Shown: positions 18,231-27,969, counted from the stretch's first letter. The stretch is DNA of 64,000 nt from Formosa algae (GCF_001439665.1 NZ_LMAK01000078.1:62001-126000); one strand, 5' to 3'. Notes: generated by a model from the letters alone, not told the origin. Program-made: numbers and translations.

Positions 18231-21206
18231 TTATTGCTTAACCACTCTAATGGTTTGCGATGCATTATCTGAATCTACTTTCACGAAGTAAAATCCGTTT
18301 TGTAATGCACTAAAAGACACTTCTGTTCTGTTACTAGAACTTGCTTCTGTTACTAAAACTTTTTGCCCTAATGTATTGTATACGGTTATTGTATTAACAG
18401 CAACTTTAGACACTATAGTCAAATTATTATTTACTGGATTGGGAAATACAGTAACTCCTAAAGCAAGCTCAGACGTTTCTGAAATACTTAAAGCCTGATC
18501 TGGATAAGCCATAAGCTCGAAATTTGAAGCACTTGACGCATACACTGGAATTATATATTCTATTCCAGCCTCTAAAAGAACATCTTTTGTACCTCTATTA
18601 TAACAAGAGGTTAACTCATCTAAAGCTGTGAATCCTTCTGCACAACTTCCTGAAAATACAGTAAAGTAAGCATTTCCACCATCAATTTTTGTTAAATCAA
18701 TGTGATATAATCCTGATTGAGAAGGCATAAAACTATACCAAACCACACCATAAGTACTATTAACACAATCTACAGCAGTAGAATTTAAAGCATTCTCTGT
18801 GGTTCCTATTATTTTATTATCTCCATTTAAATCTAATGATTCTGTTAAGGCTATGGCATCTGTACATTCATTATTTGCAACAGGAGTAAAAGGTGTTACA
18901 CATAAGTCGAAAGTTTCGCCTATATCTATTAATCCAGACCTTACAAAAATGTAATATTGTTTATCTGCAGAGAAACTTAAAGCATCATCTCTACCGTTAC
19001 AACCACCTAATACATCTGTAAATTCTCCTGTTTCACAGTCGCCTTCTAACACACCATAATATGCAGTTGTATACTCACTCAACGTAATGGTATAATACGC
19101 ATCTTCAGTTGGAGTAAAAGAGTACCATACATCTCGTCTATCAGTACTACACGATTCAAAATCACTTTCTGTAGCCCCAATTGTTGATCCGCTAATTTTA
19201 TTATCGCAGGTATCATCAGACACGGATAATGCAATTGCTCCAGTACATTCATCGTTTACAGGTGCGTCTGCAGGAGTGTTTATACAAACATTAAACGTAT
19301 GGCTTGTTCCCGAAGATCTTGTATAAACTCTAACATAATACACCTCACCTACTGTTAATCCAGAAAGCGGATTATAATCTGTTGTATTACATTCTATACT
19401 TGTAAACTCACCACAACTCCCTGTATAAAATTCAGTTCCAATGTTTACACTTGTGCCTTCATAATTTACTTTATCTTCAATTTTAAAATCTAAATTTTCA
19501 CTAGTTGCAGTGAATTTAAACCAAACATCACCATAATTAGTTCCAGTACATACAGACTCAAAACCATCTGTTACTGTTGAACTGATTGTTGTTCCCCATG
19601 TTTTTAAATCACAAGAATCATCTGTATTTATAGCAACCTCTGTAGCGTCTGCACATAAATCATTTAAAGGAGCACAATAGAAATCTACAGTTTCGAATAT
19701 CTCACAAGCATTATCATCTACATTAGTCACTGAAAAATCAATAGAAGTTCCACTAGCATATGGTCCAAAAGTAGCGATTCCTAATGCTGTAACTGTTTGA
19801 GAGGTTTCTCCATCTGTAATAACTAAAGATGTTGCACTTCCTAAATCTGTTATATCTACATCTACTGAAAACGCTCTATTTTCACAATCTGAATTTACGG
19901 TATAAGTGGCCGATGGTATGATACAGCTGTTTTCTGAAATAGCTAAATCGTATGTTGAAAATTTAGTTGTAGACGTTGTTGAAACAATAACAAAATACTG
20001 AGTATCTGCCTCTAATACGATATCTTGAATAGATACATCTTCTAAACCACTTCCAGAGGTACCCGTTCCTAAACATGTAGTTGCAGTATCTGGACAATCA
20101 TCCATAATACTTACCACGGTTTGTGTTTCTGTAACATTAGTCAAGTCTATATTTATAGACATTTTTTCTGTTGGCGTTATTGCATAAACCACTTCATTAC
20201 CACTAATTAAATAGTTAGCCCCACATGGCATTGAAGAATATGTATCTTCATACCCTTCAGATGTTCCTGAAACGGTATAATTTAATGCCGCTGGATCTAT
20301 AATAATTGGATCACTACAGTTTGTTCCTTGTAAAGGCGCTGAACGAGTAGTAAATGAAGAACTCGCACACGCTGATGTAGCATCTCCATTGTCGTTATAA
20401 GGTGTTATCGTTATAAAATATTCTGTTTCAAATGCAAAATCTGCAACCACATTATACGAATTCGTTCTTCCTAAATTAAGTTTATCTATAAGATCTGTGC
20501 CACCTTCTGTAGTTCCTACAGATAATTTATAGCCCGTAAATACTCCTGTAGCATTTCCCCAGGTTACACTTACACCTGAAGCAGGATCAATATCTGTAGC
20601 CCCATTTTCAGGAATAATAACAGTAGCACTACAGTCTGGCACACTTGTACCCACTTGTGTTACCGATACATTATCGAAAAACACGCTATAATCTCCATCT
20701 AAATGAATCACAGACCAACGGATTTGAAAATCTGAATCTTCAGGAACATCTGCTCCTGCAATTGTAAAAGAATGCGATTTACACGCATCTACAGAGTCGT
20801 AGTTTGTATTGTCAAACGTTTCAATCTCTATCCAATCTGTTCCATTAATAGAGTACTCTACAGTAAAGCTTCCCCATCCAGATGGCGCTGGAGCACTAGC
20901 CCCAAAAAAACCGTAAAAATAAATTTTAGACATAAAATCTACAGTAATATCTGTACCATTAGATGCCTTAATTAAATTTGGTGACACTAATTGTGCTGCC
21001 GATTCTGCAGATCCCGAGAACTGTGCATCTATAGATGTACCAAAACAAGAATATAATGATAACGACGTACTAAATCCGTCCTGAGTCCATCCCGGTAGAT
21101 CAGACTGCGAATTAGACAAGGACTCGAAGTCTTCTTGTATCCCAATTTGCTGGGCATTAAGCAATGCTACCATAAATAGCAGTAATAAAGTAAAGTAATG
21201 TTTCAT
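18231..21206 (-). CDS. Secreted multidomain adhesin-like protein with T9SS type A sorting domain
   Basis: The 991-residue cell-surface or secreted protein has a signal peptide (about 1-18, ending ALLNAQQ). An N-terminal region (about 20-185) resembles a cleaved-adhesin/MAM-type jelly roll (EDFESLSNSQSDLPGW, FFDNVSVTQVG). A fibronectin type III-like domain follows (about 190-287). Then come repeated modules of about 115 residues opening with N(D/E)xCxxA and containing VWYSF-type strands (starts near 290, 510, 650 and 770). The C-terminus (about 912-991) is a T9SS sorting domain with VFPNPVNNNLTI and ending TIRVVKQ. Ligand and role are unknown; it may bind glycans or mediate adhesion. It lies 48 bases after another T9SS cargo gene on the same strand. 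Confidence 0.85.
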   Translation of the reverse strand: MKHYFTLLLLFMVALLNAQQIGIQEDFESLSNSQSDLPGWTQDGFSTSLSLYSCFGTSIDAQFSGSAESAAQLVSPNLIKASNGTDITVDFMSKIYFYGFFGASAPAPSGWGSFTVEYSINGTDWIEIETFDNTNYDSVDACKSHSFTIAGADVPEDSDFQIRWSVIHLDGDYSVFFDNVSVTQVGTSVPDCSATVIIPENGATDIDPASGVSVTWGNATGVFTGYKLSVGTTEGGTDLIDKLNLGRTNSYNVVADFAFETEYFITITPYNDNGDATSACASSSFTTRSAPLQGTNCSDPIIIDPAALNYTVSGTSEGYEDTYSSMPCGANYLISGNEVVYAITPTEKMSINIDLTNVTETQTVVSIMDDCPDTATTCLGTGTSGSGLEDVSIQDIVLEADTQYFVIVSTTSTTKFSTYDLAISENSCIIPSATYTVNSDCENRAFSVDVDITDLGSATSLVITDGETSQTVTALGIATFGPYASGTSIDFSVTNVDDNACEIFETVDFYCAPLNDLCADATEVAINTDDSCDLKTWGTTISSTVTDGFESVCTGTNYGDVWFKFTATSENLDFKIEDKVNYEGTSVNIGTEFYTGSCGEFTSIECNTTDYNPLSGLTVGEVYYVRVYTRSSGTSHTFNVCINTPADAPVNDECTGAIALSVSDDTCDNKISGSTIGATESDFESCSTDRRDVWYSFTPTEDAYYTITLSEYTTAYYGVLEGDCETGEFTDVLGGCNGRDDALSFSADKQYYIFVRSGLIDIGETFDLCVTPFTPVANNECTDAIALTESLDLNGDNKIIGTTENALNSTAVDCVNSTYGVVWYSFMPSQSGLYHIDLTKIDGGNAYFTVFSGSCAEGFTALDELTSCYNRGTKDVLLEAGIEYIIPVYASSASNFELMAYPDQALSISETSELALGVTVFPNPVNNNLTIVSKVAVNTITVYNTLGQKVLVTEASSSNRTEVSFSALQNGFYFVKVDSDNASQTIRVVKQ

Positions 21207-21254
21207 AAATGTTGGTTTTGGTTAATTAATTTTTGGATTGATTCTGTATAAAAC

Positions 21255-22760
21255 TTATTGTCTTACCACCTCTTTGACTATAGAAGCTCCTTGATCGTTA
21301 AACATCTTTAAGAAATATACGCCTGATGTTAATGTTGAAATATTGATACTATTTTGCTGTGCACCAACATTTAAATCTCTAACTAATTGACCAGACACAT
21401 TATACACCTGAATTTTAGACACGGTAAATTTTGTAGAAGAAAAATTTACAATACCATGTGTAAGTGTAGGATAAACCGCAAGTACTGTGTCATCTGCAAC
21501 AACCTCATCGGTAGATAGTACAAGTTGAGAAATATTATATACCACCACACGTCCTGGTTTAGACTCGTCTGTTCCATGATACGGAGAACCTACAGCTACA
21601 TATTGTCCGTCTCCAGAAATAGAAACTGCTGCTCCCGTTATAGCCCATTCTGTGTCACCATTTATAGTATCACCTATTTGCGACCATTCTTCACCATCGT
21701 AAGCATAAATAAAAACACGTCCAGAACTAGAACCCGCTTGTGTACTATAAGGATTTCCTACAACTAGAATATTACCATCGTCAGATAAATCTACTGAGTA
21801 ACCATACCACTCATCTGCATCTACACCTTCTTTACTAAAAGATTCTGACCAATCGGTACCATCCCAATCATATACTTTTACAATCCCTCTATCTGAATTA
21901 TGACCATATCCAGCAGCCACAATACGAGTTCCGTCTGCAGAAATTTTACAATATTGACCAAAATAAGTAAATTCATAAGTTGCAGCTAAGTCACTTCCTA
22001 CTTGCACCCATGCTGTACCACTCCAATCATAAACCTTAATATCTCCTGTTTTATTTCCAAATTCGTTTTCACCAAACCTAGACCCTGTAACCATTCGATT
22101 ACCATCCTTAGAAAAATCGACATACATACCATAAAAATCGCCTTCATCTCCAACTAAATCTCCACCTAATTGTACCCAATCTTCACCATCCCAATCGTAT
22201 ACTCTTATTAAACCATTGTTACTATCACTTCCCACATCAAACTGAGGCGTTCCAACAGCAATTCTATCTCCATTTTTAGCTAAAGCGACTGCTGTTCCTG
22301 TTCTATCTGCTGCATTTTCACCATCAATATCATCGCCTTTATAAATCCAAGCTCCATCTACATATTGATAAACTCTTACAGCTCCAGCTCTTGGTATGGC
22401 TGTATAAGGAAAATTCCAAGGTGCACCACCCGCCATAACATTCCCGTCTTCAGAGACGTCTACACGAACACCAAAACCTTCATTTACATGCTCGCCTATA
22501 AAATATTTACCGCGTTGTTCCCAAGTGTCACTTGATTTTTCATACATCACAATTTTACCTGTTTGGCTTACTGGAGAAAGATTAATAACGCCGTCAAAAC
22601 TTCGCACGCCAACAAGCATGCGGCTGCCGTCTTCTGACAAGGCGACATCACCACCAAAAAACTCTTCATCGGCAGAACCATTTAAATAATTACCTTCTTG
22701 AACTTGGGCGTAGCTTATTGCACCAATTAGAAGTAATGGAAAAAGTAGTTTTCTTTTCAT
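21255..22760 (-). CDS. Secreted beta-propeller protein with T9SS sorting domain
   Basis: The 501 residues start with a signal peptide (about 1-18, ending SYAQV). The body consists of about seven repeats of roughly 50-55 residues, each with a D-x-S-x-DG-x-R/I-x-x-x-G core (for example LSEDGSRMLVG, ISADGTRIVAA) and a VYDWDGxxW strand, the pattern of FG-GAP/integrin-like or WD-type propellers. The last 80 residues are a T9SS sorting domain (VYPTLTHGIVNFS, SGQLVRDL, ending VVRQ). Function is unknown; such propellers usually bind proteins or sugars. The next gene downstream is the 991-residue cargo protein, probably in the same unit. Confidence 0.85.
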   Translation of the reverse strand: MKRKLLFPLLLIGAISYAQVQEGNYLNGSADEEFFGGDVALSEDGSRMLVGVRSFDGVINLSPVSQTGKIVMYEKSSDTWEQRGKYFIGEHVNEGFGVRVDVSEDGNVMAGGAPWNFPYTAIPRAGAVRVYQYVDGAWIYKGDDIDGENAADRTGTAVALAKNGDRIAVGTPQFDVGSDSNNGLIRVYDWDGEDWVQLGGDLVGDEGDFYGMYVDFSKDGNRMVTGSRFGENEFGNKTGDIKVYDWSGTAWVQVGSDLAATYEFTYFGQYCKISADGTRIVAAGYGHNSDRGIVKVYDWDGTDWSESFSKEGVDADEWYGYSVDLSDDGNILVVGNPYSTQAGSSSGRVFIYAYDGEEWSQIGDTINGDTEWAITGAAVSISGDGQYVAVGSPYHGTDESKPGRVVVYNISQLVLSTDEVVADDTVLAVYPTLTHGIVNFSSTKFTVSKIQVYNVSGQLVRDLNVGAQQNSINISTLTSGVYFLKMFNDQGASIVKEVVRQ

Positions 22761-22917
22761 TTTTAAATCAAGTTAATAGTTTAAGTTTTAAAACTATAGA
22801 AACACCGTCCTTTAGACAATGATAACCTGACCGTTAACCTAGCATTAACCTTGTAACATTATTTTTTTACGATAATGATAAAAAAATGAATATAAATTTA
22901 AGATTTGAATATACAGA

Positions 22918-23547
22918 CTATGGAATATTCAAGTATTTATGGGTTTGAAGAGAGACTTTCCATTGCGGATTAGCCATAACATATTCCACAATTTCTGGAA
23001 TCATTTTATCGCGTTTACTCCACTCTGGTTGCATATATAAAATACAATCTTTATTAACCAAAGCAGCTTGTTCTTCGGCAAATTTAAAATCGTCTTTATT
23101 AAAAATAATCACTTTTAATTCGTGTGCTTTAGCTGACACTTCTGGCGTTGGTAATTTTAATTTCTTAGGCGATAAACAAATCCAATCCCAAGTCCCCGTT
23201 AACGGGTAAGCCCCAGAAGTTTCAATATGAACTTGTAACCCTTTAGCTTTTAATTGCGTGGTTAAAGCCGTCATATCCCAAGTTAGAGGTTCTCCTCCTG
23301 TTACTACAATAGTTTTACTATGAAGTGCAGCCTTTTCAACAATTGTAGTCGTTGCTGTTGGCGGGTGTAATTCTGCATCCCAACTTTCTTTTACATCACA
23401 CCAGTGGCAACCCACATCGCAACCACCAACTCTAATAAAATAAGCAGCCGTTCCTTTATAAAACCCTTCCCCTTGTATGGTGTAAAACTCTTCCATTAAA
23501 GGCAACATCTCGCCTTTGTTTACCAACTCTTGAATATCTTTCTTCAT
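22918..23547 (-). CDS. queE: 7-carboxy-7-deazaguanine synthase
   Basis: QueE is a radical SAM enzyme that rearranges 6-carboxytetrahydropterin to 7-carboxy-7-deazaguanine in queuosine and preQ0 synthesis. The radical SAM cysteines appear as C-x3-C-x2-C in GGCDVGCHWC, and TGGEPL is the SAM-contacting motif. The length of about 209 residues is normal. I take the ATG at 23547 as start rather than the in-frame TTG at 23556, because the TTG lies inside a perfect -7 box. No other queuosine genes are in the window. It diverges from the HerA-type ATPase gene. Confidence 0.93.
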   Translation of the reverse strand: MKKDIQELVNKGEMLPLMEEFYTIQGEGFYKGTAAYFIRVGGCDVGCHWCDVKESWDAELHPPTATTTIVEKAALHSKTIVVTGGEPLTWDMTALTTQLKAKGLQVHIETSGAYPLTGTWDWICLSPKKLKLPTPEVSAKAHELKVIIFNKDDFKFAEEQAALVNKDCILYMQPEWSKRDKMIPEIVEYVMANPQWKVSLQTHKYLNIP

Positions 23548-23553
23548 AACGTG

Positions 23554-23561
23554 CAAAGATA
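23554..23561 (-). promoter_or_regulatory. -7 promoter box of queE, 6 bases from the ATG
   Basis: The minus strand reads TATCTTTG (TAnnTTTG) and only six bases separate it from the queE ATG, so the mRNA would start at or next to the ATG and lack a ribosome binding site. Confidence 0.5.
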
Positions 23562-23572
23562 GTTCACTGATT

Positions 23573-23580
23573 TATGTTTG
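23573..23580 (+). promoter_or_regulatory. -7 promoter box of the HerA-type ATPase gene
   Basis: TATGTTTG matches TAnnTTTG on the plus strand, back to back with the queE box (11 bases between them). The first in-frame ATG (23574) lies inside this box, which supports the later ATG at 23652 as the true start. Confidence 0.45.
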
Positions 23581-23651
23581 CATATAAAATCTTAAAAAGA
23601 TTTAAAGCGTATTCCTTTAAGATTACTATTTTTATAAAAAAATTAAGAATC

Positions 23652-25169
23652 ATGACAACCAACGACGCTTTTTTTAAAGAGATAACCGAAGGAAATACCT
23701 TTAAAGGGGAATACATTACTATGGGTTCTGCCATATTAAACGAGCAGCCTATAAAAAATGCTTATGTCAATATTCCTTTAAAAACGTTAAACAGGCATGG
23801 TTTAATTGCAGGAGCAACAGGTACTGGAAAAACTAAAACCCTACAAGTTATGGCAGAAAATCTGTCTGAAAAAGGGATTCCTGTGTTACTTATGGATATT
23901 AAAGGGGATTTAAGTGGCCTTGCCAAACCAGGAGAAAACCATGTTAAGATAGATGAACGTCATGAAAAAATTGGACTTCCGTTTACGGCTAAAAATTTTC
24001 CTGTAGACTTACTTACGTTGTCTGAACAAGACGGTGTAAGATTACGTGCTACGGTTAGCGAATTTGGTCCTATTTTATTATCTAGAATTTTAGATTTAAC
24101 CGATACCCAATCAGGAATTGTCTCTGTAATCTTTAAATATTGCGACGATAATAAGTTACCACTACTAGACTTAAAAGATTTTAAAAAAATATTACAATAC
24201 GCCACACAAGAAGGAAAGGCTGAATTCCAAGAAGCTTATGGCAGAATTTCCACTGCATCTACCGGAGCTATTTTAAGGAAAGTTGTTGAATTGGAACAGC
24301 AAGGTGCCGATTTATTTTTTGGAGAAACCTCTTTTGATGTTCAGGACTTAACACGAATTGATCACGAAGGTCGTGGTTATATAAACATTCTTAGATTAAC
24401 AGATATTCAGGATCGTCCAAAATTATTTTCAACCTTCATGCTGAGTTTATTAGCTGAAATCTATACCACATTTCCTGAACAAGGTGATAGCGGAAGACCA
24501 GAATTGGTTATTTTTATAGACGAAGCCCACCTTATCTTTAACGAAGCCTCTAAAGCCTTATTAAATCAAATTGAAAGCATCGTTAAATTAATCCGAAGTA
24601 AAGGTGTTGGTTTATACTTTGTAACTCAAAATCCAACAGATGTTCCAGAAGCAGTGTTAGGACAGTTAGGATTAAAAATTCAGCATGCCTTACGTGCGTT
24701 TACCGCTAAAGATAGAAAAGCGATAAAGCTAACAGCTCAAAACTATCCAGATTCTGAATATTACGATACAGCAACGGTACTTACTAACTTAGGAACCGGA
24801 GAAGCTTTAGTATCTGCTTTAGATGAAAAAGGACGACCAACACCTTTGGCAGCCACAATGATGCGAGCCCCAATGAGCAGAATGGATGTTTTAACAACTG
24901 GCGAATTATCTGAATTAATTTCCAAATCGAAATTAGTTAAAAAGTATAACGAAACTATAGACAGAGAAAGCGCATACGAATTACTAAACGAAAAGATAAA
25001 ACTCGCTGAAGCAGAAGCTGAAAAAGAAGCAGAACGCCAAAAAGAAAGCAAAAAGAAAGCGCCAACTCGTCGTAAAAGCACGGCTATGAACCCGATTGTA
25101 AAAGTACTTACAAGTGCGACTTTTATTAGAAGTGTCTTTGGAATTTTAACCAAAGTGATGAAAAAATAA
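23652..25169 (+). CDS. HerA-type helicase/ATPase (DUF853 family)
   Basis: This is a cytoplasmic ATPase of the HerA/FtsK-like class with the DUF853 architecture; the cellular substrate is not established, though such proteins are thought to act on DNA. About 505 residues from the chosen ATG. Walker A is GATGTGKTKTLQ, Walker B is VIFIDEAHLIF, and a sensor-like VTQNPTD follows. The C-terminal 60 residues are strongly charged (AEAEAEKEAERQKESKKK) and probably a coiled coil or tail, then a hydrophobic end. The longer reading from 23574 adds 26 residues that overlap the promoter box and are not family-like. Confidence 0.88.
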   Translation: MTTNDAFFKEITEGNTFKGEYITMGSAILNEQPIKNAYVNIPLKTLNRHGLIAGATGTGKTKTLQVMAENLSEKGIPVLLMDIKGDLSGLAKPGENHVKIDERHEKIGLPFTAKNFPVDLLTLSEQDGVRLRATVSEFGPILLSRILDLTDTQSGIVSVIFKYCDDNKLPLLDLKDFKKILQYATQEGKAEFQEAYGRISTASTGAILRKVVELEQQGADLFFGETSFDVQDLTRIDHEGRGYINILRLTDIQDRPKLFSTFMLSLLAEIYTTFPEQGDSGRPELVIFIDEAHLIFNEASKALLNQIESIVKLIRSKGVGLYFVTQNPTDVPEAVLGQLGLKIQHALRAFTAKDRKAIKLTAQNYPDSEYYDTATVLTNLGTGEALVSALDEKGRPTPLAATMMRAPMSRMDVLTTGELSELISKSKLVKKYNETIDRESAYELLNEKIKLAEAEAEKEAERQKESKKKAPTRRKSTAMNPIVKVLTSATFIRSVFGILTKVMKK

Positions 25170-25216
25170 CTATTTTCACGCCTTCAAAAAAATTATTAAA
25201 ATAAGATTACTCTAAC

Positions 25217-25768
25217 ATGAAAAAATCTATCCTTAGCCTAGCTATCATGGCTCTTGCGTGCGTTAGCTGTTCTACAAAAACCGAAAACTTTACTATTGCT
25301 AAAAACAGCATTGGCGCCTTAACACCAACCACTCAAGTTAAAGATTTAGAAACCACATTTGCAAATGACTCTATTGTAAAATTTGTTCCAGGCGGAGAAT
25401 TTACAGCAAGTATTAATGAAATAGAGATTTTTGAAAAAGGCGGAAAAAAACTATTAACACTTACACCTGTAACTGTTATGGATTCTACTTCAGTAATACG
25501 TTCTGTTCAAGTTTTCGATCCACGTTATAAATCAGATAAAGGCATTTCTACATTAAGTACTTTTAAAGATATTCAAGATCATTATAAAATATCCAGCATT
25601 GATAATTTAATAAATGCTGTAGTCATTTCTGTAAATGAATTAAATGCATCGTTTACAATTGACAAAAAAGAATTACCTTCAAATTTAAGATTCGATATGA
25701 GTTTAAATATTGAAGCTTCACAAATTCCTGATTCAGCTAAAATCAAATACTTTTTCTTAAACTGGTAA
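25217..25768 (+). CDS. Predicted lipoprotein of unknown function
   Basis: I do not recognise a family. The 183 residues begin with a lipoprotein signal peptide with lipobox ACVSC, so the mature protein would start at C18, followed by S-T-K. The rest is a soluble domain with no membrane segment; motifs such as FVPGGEFTASINEIEIFEKG and ILxxLT-like strands suggest a beta-rich fold. Localisation should be the periplasmic face of the inner or the outer membrane. It is 47 bases after the HerA-type gene and 12 bases before the YitT gene on the same strand, so it may be part of a unit running to rluF. Confidence 0.75.
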   Translation: MKKSILSLAIMALACVSCSTKTENFTIAKNSIGALTPTTQVKDLETTFANDSIVKFVPGGEFTASINEIEIFEKGGKKLLTLTPVTVMDSTSVIRSVQVFDPRYKSDKGISTLSTFKDIQDHYKISSIDNLINAVVISVNELNASFTIDKKELPSNLRFDMSLNIEASQIPDSAKIKYFFLNW

Positions 25769-25780
25769 TCTTATAAATCT

Positions 25781-26752
25781 ATGAATTCACTTGTCTCTAA
25801 ACTGCTAGTTTTAATTGCTAGAAAAAAACTCGAAACCAAAGAGACAGTGGCCCCCGCTAGTTTAAAAAAGGTTGTACCTGTAGTGCGCACACTGCAAGTA
25901 GAGCTTAGTCATGCCATAAAAGAGTATATTTTTATTGCTATAGGTGTTGTTTCTGCAGGGTTTGGCTTAAAAGGCTTTTTACTTCCTAACCGCTTTATTG
26001 ATGGCGGAGCAACAGGAATCTCTTTACTCTTAGAAAACTTAACCAACATCTCTTTAAGTTACCTTTTAATTATGGTGAATTTACCATTTTTAATTTTAGC
26101 GGCTAAAACATTCAATTTAAAATTTGCTTTAAAAAGTATTGTAGCCATTACATTTTTAGCTTTTGTAGTACATTATGTTGAGTATCCTACAATTACAGAC
26201 GACAAGTTATTAATCTCTGTTTTTGGTGGTTTTTTTCTTGGTCTAGGTATCGGGATGGCCATGAGAGGCGGTAGTGTAATTGACGGCACCGAAGTCTTAG
26301 CACTTTTTATTGGACGTAAATTATCTATGACTGTTGGCGATGTTTTATTATTAATAAACATTATCATTTTCTCTTTTGGAGCCTACATTCTTTCTATTGA
26401 AACTGCGCTTTACGCCATATTAACATACATGTCTGCAGCTAAAACAGTCGATTTTGTAATTGATGGTGTAGAAGAATATGTTGGTGTAACTATTATCTCA
26501 GAGAAGCATGAAGAGATCCGGATTATGGTGACAGAAAAATTAAGACGAGCCTGCACCATTTATACTGGTAAAGGCGGATACAACCAAGAAGGTGGTGCTC
26601 AAGAAAAAGATATTATCTACACTGTGGTTACCCGCTTAGAATTGGCTAAATTTGAAACAGAAATTGATAAAATAGACAGAAATGCTTTTATTATCATGGG
26701 GCTTGTAAAGGATTTAAAAGGCGGCATGATTAAAAGAAAGCCCTTAAAATAG
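25781..26752 (+). CDS. YitT family membrane protein (DUF161/DUF2179)
   Basis: The 323-residue protein has an N-terminal extension of about 45 residues, then five or six membrane segments of the YitT/DUF161 type with FLLPNRFIDGGATGISLLLE and AMRGGSVIDGTEVLA, and a C-terminal cytoplasmic DUF2179 domain (about 235-315, with GGYNQEGGAQEKDIIYTVVT). The family is widespread in bacteria but its transported substrate, if any, is unknown. It starts 12 bases after the lipoprotein gene. Length is slightly above the usual 280-295 because of the N-terminal extension, whose start ATG could also be internal. Confidence 0.85.
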   Translation: MNSLVSKLLVLIARKKLETKETVAPASLKKVVPVVRTLQVELSHAIKEYIFIAIGVVSAGFGLKGFLLPNRFIDGGATGISLLLENLTNISLSYLLIMVNLPFLILAAKTFNLKFALKSIVAITFLAFVVHYVEYPTITDDKLLISVFGGFFLGLGIGMAMRGGSVIDGTEVLALFIGRKLSMTVGDVLLLINIIIFSFGAYILSIETALYAILTYMSAAKTVDFVIDGVEEYVGVTIISEKHEEIRIMVTEKLRRACTIYTGKGGYNQEGGAQEKDIIYTVVTRLELAKFETEIDKIDRNAFIIMGLVKDLKGGMIKRKPLK

Positions 26753-26759
26753 TCCCCAT

Positions 26760-27125
26760 ATGAAAAAATATACACTCGTAACAAATCCATTTGTTGTACC
26801 TACTACAGATGGAAAATTAATAGAAGAACATTTTGGTCAAGCCACAACTGGCGACTCAAATATAAGTATTGCACATATGATTGCGCCTGCGGGTTGGAAA
26901 GAACCTTTTCAAACCCCAGAGTTTGATGAATTCACTTATATTATAAAAGGCAAAAAACAGTTTATTATTGAAGATGAAGTTGTTGTTTTAGAAGCTGGCC
27001 AATCTATTAAAATTGAAAAAAACACACGTGTCCAATATTCAAATCCGTTTGAAAACCCTTGTGAATATATTGCCATTTGCACACCTGCCTTTTCTCTAGA
27101 CAAAGTAAATAGAGAAGATTTATGA
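26760..27125 (+). CDS. Small cupin-domain protein
   Basis: The 121 residues form one cupin barrel. The cupin motif region reads ETPEFDEFTYIIKGKKQFII-like (FDEFTYIIKG) and the second strand set includes VVLEAGQSIKIEKN. The classical metal-binding histidines are mostly absent (the G-x5-H-x-H motif is not seen), so it may not be a metal enzyme. It lies 7 bases after the YitT gene and its stop overlaps the start of the alpha/beta hydrolase gene (ATGA), indicating co-expression. Substrate is unknown. Confidence 0.82.
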   Translation: MKKYTLVTNPFVVPTTDGKLIEEHFGQATTGDSNISIAHMIAPAGWKEPFQTPEFDEFTYIIKGKKQFIIEDEVVVLEAGQSIKIEKNTRVQYSNPFENPCEYIAICTPAFSLDKVNREDL

Positions 27126-27949
27126 AAACCCTAATTGTAAAATCTGTTGGAAGTTATCTTAATATTTTAAGTTATCTCTCTAAACCTTATGCTGCAAAAA
27201 AAGCTTTAAACTTATTTACAAAACCCAGAAAGGGACGTGTTTTAAAACATCAAATCGACTTTTTAGAAACCGCTTTTAATGAAGAGCTAAACTATGAAGA
27301 ACACCCCATAATGACGTATCGTTGGTTGGGTAAAAAAGAGACTATTTTACTTGTTCATGGTTGGGAAAGTAATTCTTACAGATGGAGACCTTTAGTTTCA
27401 GAATTACTAAAAAAAGGATATACTGTTGTGGCTTTAGATGCCCCAGCACATGGCCGATCTGGAAGTAAAGAATTTAATGCTTTACTGTATGCAGAATTTA
27501 TAAACGTTGTCGCTACACGATTTAATCCAAGCATTATTATTGCGCATTCTGTGGGCGGCATGGCTACTACAGCTTTTCAGAACAAATACCAACTCCCTGA
27601 TTTGGAAAAATTAATCCTTCTAGGAGCGCCTTCAGAATTTAAAGATATTATTTCTAGATATGTAGATATGTTGGGTTACAACAATCGCATTTCACATCAA
27701 TTAAATCAAGTTATTCTTAAACGCTTTGGGGTAACTCCTGATATGTTTTCTTCTGCTAAATTATTAAATACCATACAAACAGAAGGCCTCATTATTCATG
27801 ATAAAGAAGATACTATTATTCCCTATGAGGATGCACTTCTTATAAATCGTGCATACAAAAATAGTACTTTAATATCTACAGAAGGGCTCGGGCATTCCTT
27901 AAATAATGCTTTAGTAAGAGAACACATTTACAACTTCCTAGAAGCCTAA
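27122..27949 (+). CDS. Alpha/beta hydrolase
   Basis: The 275-residue protein is an alpha/beta hydrolase of unknown substrate. The oxyanion region is LLVHGWESNSYRW, the nucleophile serine is in the elbow IIAHSVGGMA, and the acid and histidine are likely the aspartate in HDKEDTIIPY and the histidine in GLGHSLNN, so the catalytic triad is complete. There is no signal peptide, so it is cytoplasmic. It overlaps the cupin gene by 4 bases. Its C-terminal VREHIYNFLEA is typical for esterase-like members. Confidence 0.87.
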   Translation: MKTLIVKSVGSYLNILSYLSKPYAAKKALNLFTKPRKGRVLKHQIDFLETAFNEELNYEEHPIMTYRWLGKKETILLVHGWESNSYRWRPLVSELLKKGYTVVALDAPAHGRSGSKEFNALLYAEFINVVATRFNPSIIIAHSVGGMATTAFQNKYQLPDLEKLILLGAPSEFKDIISRYVDMLGYNNRISHQLNQVILKRFGVTPDMFSSAKLLNTIQTEGLIIHDKEDTIIPYEDALLINRAYKNSTLISTEGLGHSLNNALVREHIYNFLEA

Positions 27950-27957
27950 ACTTATCG

Positions 27958-27965
27958 TATCTTTG
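27958..27965 (+). promoter_or_regulatory. -7 promoter box of rluF, 4 bases from the ATG
   Basis: TATCTTTG matches TAnnTTTG and is followed after four bases by the rluF ATG, predicting a leaderless transcript. No clear -33 TTTG is seen. Confidence 0.5.
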
Positions 27966-27969
27966 CCAC

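Noticed and set aside
23574-23651. N-terminal extension of 26 residues on the HerA-type ATPase
   Set aside because: The upstream ATG lies inside a -7 box and the added residues are not family-like; the ATG at 23652 is preferred.
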